From positions 1 through 59,650 of the forward strand of contig NZ_JACCJY010000039.1 of assembly GCF_014596085.1 (NCBI RefSeq): a stretch of 59,650 nt of DNA, written 5' to 3'. This DNA comes from Azospirillum tabaci. GTDB taxonomy: Bacteria > Pseudomonadota > Alphaproteobacteria > Azospirillales > Azospirillaceae. The notes below the pieces were generated by a model. It was not told where the DNA came from. It searched no databases and saw nothing but the letters and a program-made list of their open reading frames with translations. Shown piece by piece: positions 28,277-36,735 of this stretch. The position numbers and the translations under genes are program-made. Every line of letters starts with the position of its first letter. The first letter of the stretch is position 1.

Positions 28277-29320
28277 TTACGACAGCGGGGCGCAGAGGCG
28301 GTTGATGATGTCGTCCAACGTGATCCCGTCCGCCCGCGCGGCGAAGTTCAGCGCCATGCGGTGCCGCAGCACGGGCTTCGCCAGGGCCACCACGTCGTCC
28401 AGCGACGGCGCCAGCCGCCCGTCCAGCACCGCGCGGGCGCGGGCGGCGAGCATCAGCGCCTGGCTGGCGCGTGGGCCGGGGCCCCAGGCGACGTGGCGCT
28501 GCACCTCGGGCAGGTCGGTGGTCTCCGGGCGGCCCCGCCGCACGAGGTCGAGGATGCCGTCCACAACCCCCTCGCTGACCGGCACGCGGCGGACCAGACG
28601 CTGCGCGGCCTGGAGGTCGGCGGGGGAGAGCACCGTCACCGCCTGTTCGTCCAGCGAACCGGTGGTGGCGATCATCATCCGCCGCTCGGCGTCGCGGTCG
28701 GGGTAATCGACGTCGATCTGCATCAGGAAGCGGTCGAGCTGGGCTTCCGGCAGCGGGTAGGTGCCTTCCTGCTCCAGCGGGTTCTGGGTGGCCAGCACGT
28801 GGAAGGGCTGGGGCAGGGCGTGGTACTGGCCGGCGACCGACACGCGCCGCTCCTGCATCGCCTGGAGCAGGGCGGACTGGGTGCGCGGGCTGGCGCGGTT
28901 GATCTCGTCCGCCATCAGGAGCTGGCTGAACACCGGCCCGGGAATGAAGCGGAAGGAGCGGCGGCCCTGCTCGTTCTCCTCCAGCACCTCCGACCCCAGG
29001 ATGTCGGCGGGCATCAGGTCGGGCGTGCACTGGATGCGCTTCTCCGCGAGGCCCAGCACGGTGCCCAGCGTCTCGACCAGCCGCGTCTTGGCGAGGCCCG
29101 GCACGCCGATCAGCAGCACGTGGCCGCCCGCGAGAAGCGTGATGAGCGTGAGGTCGACGACCTCCTGCTGGCCGAAGATGATCCGCCCGATGCGGTCGCG
29201 GACATGGGTCAGCCGACCGCCCAGCGCCTCGATCTCCGCCATGAGCTGGTGCGGGTTCTCGCCGGCGGGAAAGTTCTGGCCCGGATTGGCCCCCGGATTG
29301 ACGGCGTCGGTTGCGCTCAC
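28277..29320 (-). CDS. MoxR-family AAA+ ATPase
   Basis: A 347-residue AAA+ chaperone-like ATPase. Walker A is in LIGVPGLAKTRLVETL (about residue 70), Walker B in LLMADEINRASPRTQSALLQ (about 132), the pre-sensor segment RRVSVAGQYHALP and sensor region VLATQNPLEQEGTYPLPEAQ are all present, and sensor 2 lies near LMLAARARAVLDG. The GTG at 29320 has GGGAG at correct spacing; ATGs at 29344 and 29374 would give 355 or 365 residues but lack such a site. It heads the operon with the DUF58 and membrane partners and likely remodels an envelope complex using ATP. Confidence 0.9.
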   Translation of the reverse strand: MSATDAVNPGANPGQNFPAGENPHQLMAEIEALGGRLTHVRDRIGRIIFGQQEVVDLTLITLLAGGHVLLIGVPGLAKTRLVETLGTVLGLAEKRIQCTPDLMPADILGSEVLEENEQGRRSFRFIPGPVFSQLLMADEINRASPRTQSALLQAMQERRVSVAGQYHALPQPFHVLATQNPLEQEGTYPLPEAQLDRFLMQIDVDYPDRDAERRMMIATTGSLDEQAVTVLSPADLQAAQRLVRRVPVSEGVVDGILDLVRRGRPETTDLPEVQRHVAWGPGPRASQALMLAARARAVLDGRLAPSLDDVVALAKPVLRHRMALNFAARADGITLDDIINRLCAPLS

Positions 29321-29357
29321 GTCTCTGCTCCCGTTTAAGACCATGCACTCTGGTGGG

Positions 29358-29385
29358 CAATCATGACCGCTCAATCATGACCGCT
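29358..29385. repeat. Perfect 14-base tandem duplication upstream of the MoxR gene
   Basis: CAATCATGACCGCT occurs twice back to back. It lies between the divergent MoxR and DUF1285 genes and creates extra in-frame start codons for MoxR. It looks like a simple replication slippage or a double regulator half-site; nothing further supports either. Confidence 0.6.
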
Positions 29386-29510
29386 GGGGTCGAAACGGCC
29401 ATCGTGGCAAATCCGCCAGTCCGGACTTATGTGACGAGTATGGCGAAATTACGTTGCGCGGCCAGTTTCCTCTGTGCCCCTCACGCCCGAAAAAGACGGG
29501 AAGGCTAGCG

Positions 29511-30083
29511 ATGAAGGTCGGCAATGACGGGGCGAATGACAAGCGCCCAAATGAAACGCGCCCAGGTGGGGCAAACGTCGAAAGCCTGCCCCTGACCGCA
29601 AGGGAGCAGCGGTTCGACATCCGCATCGCCCGCGACGGCACCTGGTTCCACGAGGGCGACCCGATCCGGCGGATCGAACTGGTCAAGCTGTTCGCCACGG
29701 TCCTGCGGCGGGACGAGGCGGGCGACTTCTGGCTGGTCACCCCGGTCGAGCGCGGGCGGATCGTGGTCGAGGACACGCCGTTCGTCGCCGTGGAAATGGC
29801 CGCAAGCGGAGGTGGAGACGAACAGGTGCTGTCTTTCCGTACAAATTTAGACGAATGGGTCGAATGTGGACCGGATCATCCGATCAGGGTCGCCCACAAT
29901 CCTGAAAATGGCGAACCGACGCCCTATATCCTCATAAGAAACGGGCTCGAAGCGCGAATTCTCCGGCCGGTCTACTACGAAATGGTGGACCGGGCCGATA
30001 CGCGCGGCCATGATGGTGAGGCTGAGGTGGGGGTATGGAGCAAGAAGGTCTTCTTCGCGCTGGGCAGGCTGCCTGGCGAGTGA
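29511..30083 (+). CDS. DUF1285 domain protein
   Basis: A 190-residue cytoplasmic protein of the DUF1285 family, widespread in alpha- and gammaproteobacteria with unknown biochemistry. Family features: FDIRIARDGTWFHEGDPIRR near residue 35, VKLFATVLRRDEAGDFWLVTP, RGRIVVEDTPFVAVEM, and a late NGLEARILRPVYYEMVDRA. The ATG at 29511 has GGGAAGG upstream. It overlaps the NUDIX gene by four bases when the GTG start of the latter is used. The association with the CoA pyrophosphatase and CCA transferase is conserved in alphaproteobacteria, which supports the gene being real. Confidence 0.85.
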   Translation: MKVGNDGANDKRPNETRPGGANVESLPLTAREQRFDIRIARDGTWFHEGDPIRRIELVKLFATVLRRDEAGDFWLVTPVERGRIVVEDTPFVAVEMAASGGGDEQVLSFRTNLDEWVECGPDHPIRVAHNPENGEPTPYILIRNGLEARILRPVYYEMVDRADTRGHDGEAEVGVWSKKVFFALGRLPGE

Positions 30084-30754
30084 GTCTCGACGAGGTCCGC
30101 AGGCGCTTTCCGGGAAGCGCCGCCGCCGGGCTGCGCCCCGTCAAGGTGCGCGGCGACCATGATCTCAATCCCGGTTTCGAGCCTTCCCAGGTCAAGCTGC
30201 GGGAGGCCGCCGTCCTGGTGCCGCTGGTCGACCGTCCGGAGGAGCTGACGGTCATCTTCACCCAGCGCACCGCCAACCTGACGGCCCATGCCGGGCAGAT
30301 CAGCTTCCCCGGCGGGCGGATGGAGAGCGACGACCGCGATCCGGAAGACACCGCCCTGCGCGAGACCGAGGAGGAGATCGGACTGGCGCGCGACCGCATC
30401 GAGGTGCTGGGGCGGCTCGACACCTACGTGACGCGCACCGGCTTCCGGGTGACCCCGGTGGTCGGCCTGGTGCGCCCGCCCTTCCAGGTGACTCCCGACC
30501 CGACCGAGGTGGCGGAGGTGTTCGAGGTGCCGCTGGCCGCCATCCTCGACCCGACCAACCCGCAGCGCCACAGCCGCGAGTTCCAGGGTGCGCAACGCTA
30601 TTTCTACGCCTTCCCCTACCAGCAGCGCTTCATCTGGGGGGCGACGGCCGGGATGCTGGTGAATCTCTGCGACGTCCTGCGCGGCGACGGCCTGGGGGGC
30701 GATTGCCTGGGAGGCGACCGTCTGGGCGATCTTCCCGCCGGCGGAACACCGTAA
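30080..30754 (+). CDS. nudL: NUDIX CoA pyrophosphatase (NudL-type)
   Basis: A 224-residue NUDIX hydrolase. The CoA-specific UPF0035 motif appears as VIFTQRTANLTAHAGQISFP, directly followed by PGGRMESDDRDPEDTALRET and EEEIGL, the NUDIX box that binds the divalent metal. These enzymes cleave CoA and oxidised CoA to phosphopantetheine and 3',5'-ADP. The GTG at 30080 overlaps the previous stop as GTGA and is preferred; an ATG at 30035 would overlap the upstream gene by 49 bases. The C-terminus carries a short Gly-Asp repeat (GDGLGGDCLGGDRLGD) of no known role. Confidence 0.85.
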   Translation: MSLDEVRRRFPGSAAAGLRPVKVRGDHDLNPGFEPSQVKLREAAVLVPLVDRPEELTVIFTQRTANLTAHAGQISFPGGRMESDDRDPEDTALRETEEEIGLARDRIEVLGRLDTYVTRTGFRVTPVVGLVRPPFQVTPDPTEVAEVFEVPLAAILDPTNPQRHSREFQGAQRYFYAFPYQQRFIWGATAGMLVNLCDVLRGDGLGGDCLGGDRLGDLPAGGTP

Positions 30755-30767
30755 GGCGGACGGCGCG

Positions 30768-31073
30768 GTGCTGCGGATTTTCCTGACGGTCATCCTGCCC
30801 CTGGTTCTGCCCACGGTCGGCTATGCCCTGTATGTGCTGGTGGTCGAGCGCCGCCGCCGCGAGGCGGAGGAGGCGCACAGCCCGGCCCCCTGGTGGGCGA
30901 CCGCGCCTTGGCCCTGGCTGGTCTTCGCCGGGGTGGCGGCGATGGCCGTGACTCTGGGGTCCGTCGCCCTGACCAGCGGAGCGCCGCCGCACACGCCCTA
31001 CACGCCGGCCCATCTCGAAGACGGACGGGTGATCGGCGGCGGGGCGTCCGGCAGCGCACAATCTGGCAATTGA
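30768..31073 (+). CDS. DUF6111-type small membrane protein
   Basis: A 101-residue protein starting with GTG and having two membrane helices (about 4-26 MLRIFLTVILPLVLPTVGYA and 48-67 WPWLVFAGVAAMAVTLGSVA) and a basic loop RRRREAEEA between them. The polar C-terminal tail ends ASGSAQSGN. It lies 13 bases after the NUDIX gene and 25 before the CCA transferase, the conserved alphaproteobacterial position of DUF6111 genes. The function is unknown. Confidence 0.75.
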   Translation: MLRIFLTVILPLVLPTVGYALYVLVVERRRREAEEAHSPAPWWATAPWPWLVFAGVAAMAVTLGSVALTSGAPPHTPYTPAHLEDGRVIGGGASGSAQSGN

Positions 31074-31098
31074 GCGTTCCGCGGGCTAGCCTGCCGCC

Positions 31099-32337
31099 AT
31101 GACCGTCAACGCCCGCATCGCTCCCCAACCGTGGATGACCGCCCCCGAGACGCGCGCCGTGTTCGACGCCCTGGCCGCCGGAGGGGCGGACGCCCGCTTC
31201 GTCGGCGGCTGCGTGCGCGACGCGTGGCTGGGCCGCAAGGTCAAGGACATCGACATCGCCACCCACGCCCCGCCGGAGCAGGTGATGGCGTTGCTGAAGG
31301 CCGCGGGCATCGGCGCCATACCCACCGGGATCGAGCATGGCACCATCACCGCCGTGGTCGGGAAAGCGCACTACGAGATCACCACGCTGCGCCGCGACGT
31401 GGAAACCTACGGGCGCCATGCCCGCGTCGAATTCACCGACGACTGGCGGGAGGACGCCGCCCGGCGCGACCTGACCATGAACGCGCTGAGCTGCACGCTG
31501 GACGGCTGCGTCTACGACCCCTTCGGGGGATTGGCGGACATGGCCGCCGGGCGGGTGCGCTTCGTCGGCGACCCGCGCCAGCGCATCGAAGAGGACGTGC
31601 TGCGCCTGCTGCGCTTCTTCCGCTTCCACGCCCATTACGGACGCGGCGCTCCGGACGCGGCGGCGCTGGCCGCCTGCGCGGAGATGGCCCCCCGCCTGCC
31701 CACCCTGTCCGGGGAACGGGTGCGGGGCGAGTTGTCCCGCCTGCTGGCGGCGCCTGACCCGGCGTCGGCCTGGGAGTTGATGATCGGGCTCGGCGTGATG
31801 GCCCATTTGCTGCCGGACGCGGTCCGCACCGCCCGGCTGGACGGTCTGGTCCGGCTGGAACACGATCTGCACGAGCCGGCCGAGGCGGTGCGCCGCTTCG
31901 CCGCCGTGTTGGACACCGACCGGGCGGGGGCGCTGGCCGTGGCGCAGACTCTGCGCCTGTCCAATGCCGACCGCGACCGGCTCGCCGCCCTGACCGAGCC
32001 ACCGATGGCCGTGTCGCCGTCCGATGGTCCGGTGAAGCGGCGGCAGGCGCTCTATCGGCTGGGCGACGCCGGGCTGTACCGCGATCTCGTGCTTCTGGCG
32101 GCGGTGGACGCCCCCGGACCGATGGCGCTCGACGGGGTGAAGGCGGCGCTGGTGGCCGGCGAGGATCTGCCGTCCCTGGTCCTTCCCATCGCCGGGCGCG
32201 ACCTGCTGGCCATGGGGATGCCGCGCGGCCCGGCGGTGGGCGCTCTGCTGAAGCAGGTCGAGGCGTGGTGGATCGCCGAGGACTTCCGGCCGGGACGGGA
32301 GGAATGTCTGGCAGAGGCGAGGCGGCGTCTGGGGTGA
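31099..32337 (+). CDS. cca: CCA tRNA nucleotidyltransferase / class II poly(A)-polymerase-type
   Basis: A 412-residue class II nucleotidyltransferase that adds or repairs the 3' CCA of tRNAs using CTP and ATP. The catalytic head has FVGGCVRDAWLGRKVKDIDI (Asp-x-Asp metal site near residue 50) and the RRDLTMNALSCTLDG template-pocket motif (about 127), with IEEDVLRLLRFFRFHAHYG in the neck. No HD domain is evident, as usual for the alphaproteobacterial form. The ATG at 31099 follows the DUF6111 gene closely, so it likely ends this operon. It meets hemF tail to tail. Confidence 0.92.
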   Translation: MTVNARIAPQPWMTAPETRAVFDALAAGGADARFVGGCVRDAWLGRKVKDIDIATHAPPEQVMALLKAAGIGAIPTGIEHGTITAVVGKAHYEITTLRRDVETYGRHARVEFTDDWREDAARRDLTMNALSCTLDGCVYDPFGGLADMAAGRVRFVGDPRQRIEEDVLRLLRFFRFHAHYGRGAPDAAALAACAEMAPRLPTLSGERVRGELSRLLAAPDPASAWELMIGLGVMAHLLPDAVRTARLDGLVRLEHDLHEPAEAVRRFAAVLDTDRAGALAVAQTLRLSNADRDRLAALTEPPMAVSPSDGPVKRRQALYRLGDAGLYRDLVLLAAVDAPGPMALDGVKAALVAGEDLPSLVLPIAGRDLLAMGMPRGPAVGALLKQVEAWWIAEDFRPGREECLAEARRRLG

Positions 32338-32347
32338 AGCGCCGCCG

Positions 32348-33235
32348 TTACGGCCACTTCACCTCGGGCGGCATGCTCATCAGGATGGCCTCGGTGTTGC
32401 CGCCGGTCTTCAGGCCGAAGGTCGTCCCGCGGTCGTAGAGCAGGTTGAACTCGACGTAGCGGCCGCGTCGGATCAGCTGGTGCTCGCGCTGCTCCGGGGT
32501 CCAGGGCCGGTTCATGTGGCGGCGGACCAGGGCGGGGAAGACCTCCAGGAAGGCCAGCCCGACGTCGCGGGTGAAGGCGAAGTCGGCCTCCCAGTTCCCG
32601 GAATCCAGGTTGTCGTAGAAGATGCCGCCGACGCCGCGCGCCTCGCCCCGGTGCGGCAGGAAGAAGTAGCGGTCGCACCACTCCTTATAACGCGCGTAGC
32701 AGGTCGGGTCGTGGCGGTCGCAGGCGCCGCGGAAGGCGGCGTGGAAGTCGGCGGTGTCCTGCTCGTCCGGGACCATCGGGGTCAGGTCGGCGCCGCCGCC
32801 GAACCAGCCGATGCTGGTCACGATGTGGCGCGTGTTCATGTGGGTGGCCGGCACGAGCGGCGAACGCATGTGCGCGACGAGGCTGATCCCCGACGCCCAA
32901 AACCGCCCGTCCTCCGCGGCGCCGGGAATGTTGGCGCGGAATTCCGGGCTGAAGGTGCCGTGCACCGTGGAGACGTTGACGCCCACCTTCTCGAACACGC
33001 GGCCCCGCATCACCGACATCACGCCGCCGCCGCCCTCGCCGCCGCCATGGTCGGGGCGCTGCCAGCTCTTGCGCTCGAAGCGGCCCGGCGGCAGGTCGGA
33101 ATGGGTGCCGGTCAGCTCGTCCTCGATCCGTTCGAACTCGGCGCAGATGCGGTCGCGCAGCTCGGCGAACCAGGCGCTGGCCCGGGCCTGACGGGCGGCT
33201 TTGATGTCCATGGCGTCGGTGGGGGAGGTGGTCAT
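32348..33235 (-). CDS. hemF: Oxygen-dependent coproporphyrinogen III oxidase
   Basis: A 295-residue enzyme that converts coproporphyrinogen III to protoporphyrinogen IX with O2 in heme synthesis. Signature segments: RKSWQRPDHGGGEGGGGVMS near residue 55, VHGTFSPEF, FWASGISLVAHM, TRHIVTSIGWFGGGADLTPM, YKEWCDRYFFLPHRGEARG, then GGIFYDNLDSGNWEADFAF, and close to the end RRGRYVEFNLLYDRGTTFGL. Length matches the family. It sits 20 bases after trmL on the same strand, probably co-transcribed, and faces the bc1 operon, whose cytochromes need its product. Confidence 0.96.
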   Translation of the reverse strand: MTTSPTDAMDIKAARQARASAWFAELRDRICAEFERIEDELTGTHSDLPPGRFERKSWQRPDHGGGEGGGGVMSVMRGRVFEKVGVNVSTVHGTFSPEFRANIPGAAEDGRFWASGISLVAHMRSPLVPATHMNTRHIVTSIGWFGGGADLTPMVPDEQDTADFHAAFRGACDRHDPTCYARYKEWCDRYFFLPHRGEARGVGGIFYDNLDSGNWEADFAFTRDVGLAFLEVFPALVRRHMNRPWTPEQREHQLIRRGRYVEFNLLYDRGTTFGLKTGGNTEAILMSMPPEVKWP

Positions 33236-33255
33236 GGGCGGGCGTCCGGCGTCGG

Positions 33256-33729
33256 TCAGGGCAAAGGAAGGGGCGAGGGGCTCGGCAATGCGGCCGTCTG
33301 CCGCAGGGCCTCACCCAACACCATCGCGGCACTCAGCGCAACATTCAGCGACCGGGCGGGCGGCTTCAAGGGAATGACCAGCCGGGCGTCGGCGGCCTCG
33401 TGCACGTCGTCGGGCACCCCGGCGCTCTCGCGCCCGACCATGATGCGGTCGTCCGGCGCGAAGGCGAACTCCGTGTAGGGAACGGCGCCGCGGGTGGTCA
33501 GCAGGACCAGCCGCCCGGTCTGCGGCAGCGCCCGGTAGGCGGCCCAGGAGCTGTGCCGGACCAGGGCAAGCTGGTCGATGTAGTCCATGCCGGCCCGCCG
33601 CAGCTTGCGGTCGTCCAGAACGAAGCCGCAGGGCTCGATCAGGTCCAGCGGCACCCCGAGTCCCGCCGCCAGACGCATCAGAGTCCCGGCGTTCTGGGGA
33701 ATGTCCGGTTCGAAGAGAACGAGGCGCAT
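33256..33729 (-). CDS. trmL: tRNA (cytidine/uridine-34 2'-O)-methyltransferase
   Basis: A 157-residue SPOUT methyltransferase modifying the wobble base of tRNA-Leu with S-adenosylmethionine. It begins MRLVLFEPDIPQNAGTLMRL, with the three SPOUT motifs: NAGTLMRLAA, then VGRESAGVP and the C-terminal knot LVIPLKPPARSLNVALSAAM. Short size without an extension domain is typical for TrmL. The ATG at 33729 has AAGGGAA upstream; the frame is open further but only the family start is supported. It is divergent from petA, sharing a 250-base control region. Confidence 0.93.
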   Translation of the reverse strand: MRLVLFEPDIPQNAGTLMRLAAGLGVPLDLIEPCGFVLDDRKLRRAGMDYIDQLALVRHSSWAAYRALPQTGRLVLLTTRGAVPYTEFAFAPDDRIMVGRESAGVPDDVHEAADARLVIPLKPPARSLNVALSAAMVLGEALRQTAALPSPSPLPLP

Positions 33730-33985
33730 GAAATTCCCTTTTGGTTCAGCGAAGTCTAATGGTGCACTGCAAAGCGCGACAAGTTGTCCCGATGACAAAA
33801 CCTTTTCAAGGCGTTGCCGCGACTGTATACCGCACCCCGGATACCCGGGAGATACAACCCCGGTCGACGCGGCGCGCACCCACCCACCCAGTGAGCGGAC
33901 ATGCCCGTCAAGTCGTGATAAACACTGGTCCACGTGTCATAGGGCGCTTCGGCGCGCCGCGTATGCCTTGAGGAGATTAACGCTT

Positions 33986-34555
33986 ATGGCTCAGACCACG
34001 CATCCGCCCGGGACGGGTGGCCACGCGGCCCCCGGCGGCGAGGGGGCTTCCCGCCGTGATTTTCTCTACCTCGCCACCGGGGCCGTGGGTGCCGTTGGTG
34101 TCGCGTCGGCCGTCTGGCCGTTCATCGACAGCATGAACCCGGCCGCCGACACCCTCGCGCTGGCTTCGATCGACGTGGATCTGGCCCCGGTCCAGGAAGG
34201 CCAGGCGATCACCGTCACCTGGCGCGGCAAGCCGGTCTTCGTCCGCCACCGTACGGCGAAGGAGATCGAGGAGGCCCGCACCGTCAACCTCGGCGAGCTG
34301 CGCGACCCGGCCGCCGACGACGCCCGCGTCAAGAAGCCGGAATGGCTGATCGTCGTCGGCATCTGTACGCACTTGGGCTGCGTGCCGCTGGGGCAGAAGC
34401 CGACCGATCCGCGCGGCGACTACGACGGCTGGTTCTGCCCGTGCCACGGCTCGCACTACGACACCGCAGGGCGCATCCGCAAGGGTCCCGCCCCGGCCAA
34501 CCTCGTCGTTCCGCAGTACGCTTTCACGAGCGACACCGCGGTCCGGCTCGGCTAA
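33986..34555 (+). CDS. petA: Ubiquinol-cytochrome c reductase Rieske iron-sulfur subunit
   Basis: A 189-residue Rieske protein of the bc1 complex. The twin-arginine signal ASRRDFLYLATGAVG precedes a membrane anchor (about 30-48). The 2Fe-2S cluster ligands are in CTHLGCVP and CPCHGSHYD. A flexible hinge (AADTLALASIDVDL) lets the head move between cytochromes b and c1. The ATG has AGGAG nearby. It is the first gene of petABC; the upstream 250 bases should hold the promoter. It is shorter than mitochondrial forms but normal for alphaproteobacteria. Confidence 0.97.
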   Translation: MAQTTHPPGTGGHAAPGGEGASRRDFLYLATGAVGAVGVASAVWPFIDSMNPAADTLALASIDVDLAPVQEGQAITVTWRGKPVFVRHRTAKEIEEARTVNLGELRDPAADDARVKKPEWLIVVGICTHLGCVPLGQKPTDPRGDYDGWFCPCHGSHYDTAGRIRKGPAPANLVVPQYAFTSDTAVRLG

Positions 34556-34584
34556 GCGGCCCTTAAGGTTCTGGAGACCCCAAG

Positions 34585-35853
34585 ATGGCTCAGGCTCACG
34601 CCCCCCAGTTCAAGAATCCCGTCGTGAAGTGGATCGACAGCCGCCTGCCGATCTTCACGATGCTGGACCATGAGTACAACCAGTATCCGATGCCCCGGAA
34701 CGTCAACTATCTGTGGGCGTTCGGTGCCATCGCCGGCATCATGCTGGTCATCATGATCGCCACCGGCCTCGTGCTGGCGATGCAGTATGCCGCGCACACG
34801 ACCATCGCCTTCGACTCGGTCGAGCGCATCATGCGCGACGTCAACTACGGCTGGCTGTTGCGCTACGTCCACGCCAACGGCGCGTCGATGTTCTTCATCG
34901 CCGTCTACATCCACATGTTCCGCGGTCTCTACTACGGCTCCTACAAGGCGCCGCGCGAGATCCTGTGGATCCTCGGCGTGCTGATCCTGCTGGCCATGAT
35001 GGCGACCGCCTTCATGGGCTACGTGCTGCCGTGGGGCCAGATGAGCTTCTGGGGCGCCACCGTCATCACGAACCTGTTCTCGGCCTTCCCGCTGGTCGGC
35101 GACCCGATCGTGACCTGGCTGTGGGGCGGCTTCTCGGTCGACAACCCGACGCTGAACCGCTTCTTCGCGCTGCACTTCCTGCTGCCGTTCGTGCTGCTGG
35201 GCCTGGTGATCCTCCACACCGCCGCCCTGCACGTCTCCGGCTCCAACAACCCGCTGGGCATCGACGCCAAGGGCCCGCAGGACACCGTGCCGTTCAACCC
35301 GTACGTCACGATCAAGGACGGCTTCGCGGTCGTCGTGTTCCTGATCTTCTACGCGGCCTTCGTCTTCTTCGCCCCGAACTACCTCGGCCACCCGGACAAC
35401 TACATTCCGGCCAACCCGCTGGTCACGCCGGCGCACATCGTTCCGGAATGGTACTTCCTGCCGTTCTACGCGATCCTGCGCGCAATCCCGGACAAGCTGG
35501 GCGGCGTGCTCGCCATGTTCGGCGCCATCGCGGTGCTGGCGGCCCTGCCGTGGCTCGACACCTCCAAGGTGCGCAGCTGCAAGTTCCGTCCGATCTACCG
35601 CCAGTTCTTCTGGATCCTGGCCATCGACGCCCTGGTCCTTGGCTACGCCGGCGCGATGCCCGCGGAAGGCGTGTGGCTGCTGGTCGCCCGCATCGGCACG
35701 GCCTACTACTTCTTCCACTTCCTGATCCTGCTGCCGCTGCTGGGCAAGCTGGAGCGTCCGCTGCCGCTTCCCGCCAGCATCTGCGAACCGGTTCTGAAGG
35801 GCGGTGGCCGCGTTGCCGCCGGCGCCCACGCCAAGCCCATGGAGAAGGCATAA
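34585..35853 (+). CDS. petB: Cytochrome b of the bc1 complex
   Basis: A 422-residue cytochrome b with eight membrane helices. Visible features are the quinol-site and heme-ligand helices: LLRYVHANGASMFFIAVYIH and MFRGLYYGSYK, GYVLPWGQMSFWGATVITN, the second His pair in RFFALHFLLPF and VILHTAALH, and the Qo-loop PEWYFLPFYAILR (PEWY motif). It catalyses ubiquinol oxidation with bifurcated electron flow in the inner membrane. It lies 29 bases after petA and overlaps petC by one base. Confidence 0.98.
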   Translation: MAQAHAPQFKNPVVKWIDSRLPIFTMLDHEYNQYPMPRNVNYLWAFGAIAGIMLVIMIATGLVLAMQYAAHTTIAFDSVERIMRDVNYGWLLRYVHANGASMFFIAVYIHMFRGLYYGSYKAPREILWILGVLILLAMMATAFMGYVLPWGQMSFWGATVITNLFSAFPLVGDPIVTWLWGGFSVDNPTLNRFFALHFLLPFVLLGLVILHTAALHVSGSNNPLGIDAKGPQDTVPFNPYVTIKDGFAVVVFLIFYAAFVFFAPNYLGHPDNYIPANPLVTPAHIVPEWYFLPFYAILRAIPDKLGGVLAMFGAIAVLAALPWLDTSKVRSCKFRPIYRQFFWILAIDALVLGYAGAMPAEGVWLLVARIGTAYYFFHFLILLPLLGKLERPLPLPASICEPVLKGGGRVAAGAHAKPMEKA

Positions 35854-36617
35854 TGCGCTCTCTGAAGTCTGCCATCCTCTCCGCGGCCTTCGCCCTGGGC
35901 CTGGCCGGCGCCGCGCAGGCGTCGGAAGCGGTGCACATTCCCAAGCAGGAGTGGTCGCACAGCGGCGTCTTCGGCACCATCGACAAGGCCTCGGCGCAGC
36001 GCGGCTTCCAGATCTACAAGGAAGTCTGCTCGACCTGTCACTCGGCCAAGCTGGTCCCGATCCGCACGCTCGCCGGCATCGGCTTCAACGAGGACGAGTT
36101 GAAGGCGATCGCCGCCGGCTATGAGGTCCAGGCCGGTCCGAACGACGCGGGCGAGATGTTCATGCGTCCGGGCATCCCGGCCGACCGTTTCCCGTCGCCG
36201 TTCCCCAACGACAACGCCGCCCGCGCCGCCAACAACGGCGCCCTGCCGCCGGACCTGTCGCTGATGGCGAAGGCCCGCGTCGGCGGTGAGGACTACCTCT
36301 ACGCCTTCCTGACCGGCTTCGAGGAGAACCCGCCGGAAGGCGTGACCTTGATGCCGGGCATGAACTACAACAAGTACTTCCCGGGTCATCAGGTGGGCAT
36401 GCCCAACATCCTGATGCCGGACGGCGTGACCTACGCCGACGGCACCCCGGCGACGGTGCAGCAGCAGGCCCACGACATCAGCACCTTCCTGACCTTCATC
36501 GCCGAGCCGCACATGGATGCGCGCAAGCAGATGGGCGTGAAGGTGATCCTGTTCCTGATCGTGCTGGCCGGCCTGATGTACGCCACCAAGCGCAAGCTGT
36601 GGAGCACCCTGCACTGA
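35853..36617 (+). CDS. petC: Cytochrome c1 of the bc1 complex
   Basis: A 254-residue cytochrome c1. The Sec signal peptide (about 1-24, ending AAQAS) is followed by the heme-binding CSTCH motif (about 60-64), the FMRPGIPADRFPSPFPNDNA, LPPDLSLMAKAR and MPNILMPDGV segments usual in c1, and a C-terminal membrane anchor VKVILFLIVLAGLMYATKRK. It passes electrons from the Rieske protein to soluble or membrane cytochrome c. The start overlaps the petB stop by one base. A strong terminator follows. Confidence 0.97.
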   Translation: MRSLKSAILSAAFALGLAGAAQASEAVHIPKQEWSHSGVFGTIDKASAQRGFQIYKEVCSTCHSAKLVPIRTLAGIGFNEDELKAIAAGYEVQAGPNDAGEMFMRPGIPADRFPSPFPNDNAARAANNGALPPDLSLMAKARVGGEDYLYAFLTGFEENPPEGVTLMPGMNYNKYFPGHQVGMPNILMPDGVTYADGTPATVQQQAHDISTFLTFIAEPHMDARKQMGVKVILFLIVLAGLMYATKRKLWSTLH

Positions 36618-36654
36618 GCCGTTGTCCGGCTCTGTGCGGAGGCTTGAGACTGGA

Positions 36655-36683
36655 CAGGGCGCCTTCGGGCGCCCTGTTCTTTT
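36655..36683 (+). terminator. Rho-independent terminator after petABC
   Basis: CAGGGCGCC, loop TTCG, GGCGCCCTG forms a perfect 9-base-pair stem with a stable tetraloop, followed by TTCTTTT. It lies 38 bases beyond the petC stop. Confidence 0.88.
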
Positions 36684-36735
36684 GTGGCCGAGGTTCTTTT
36701 CCCGACGACCCCATTCCCAGGCGAAGGTGGTGCAG

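Noticed and set aside
36684..36735. Upstream extension of the DUF924 gene through the spacer after petC
   Set aside because: The extension covers the region right after the strong petABC terminator and lacks homology; the ATG at 36736 matches the family start.
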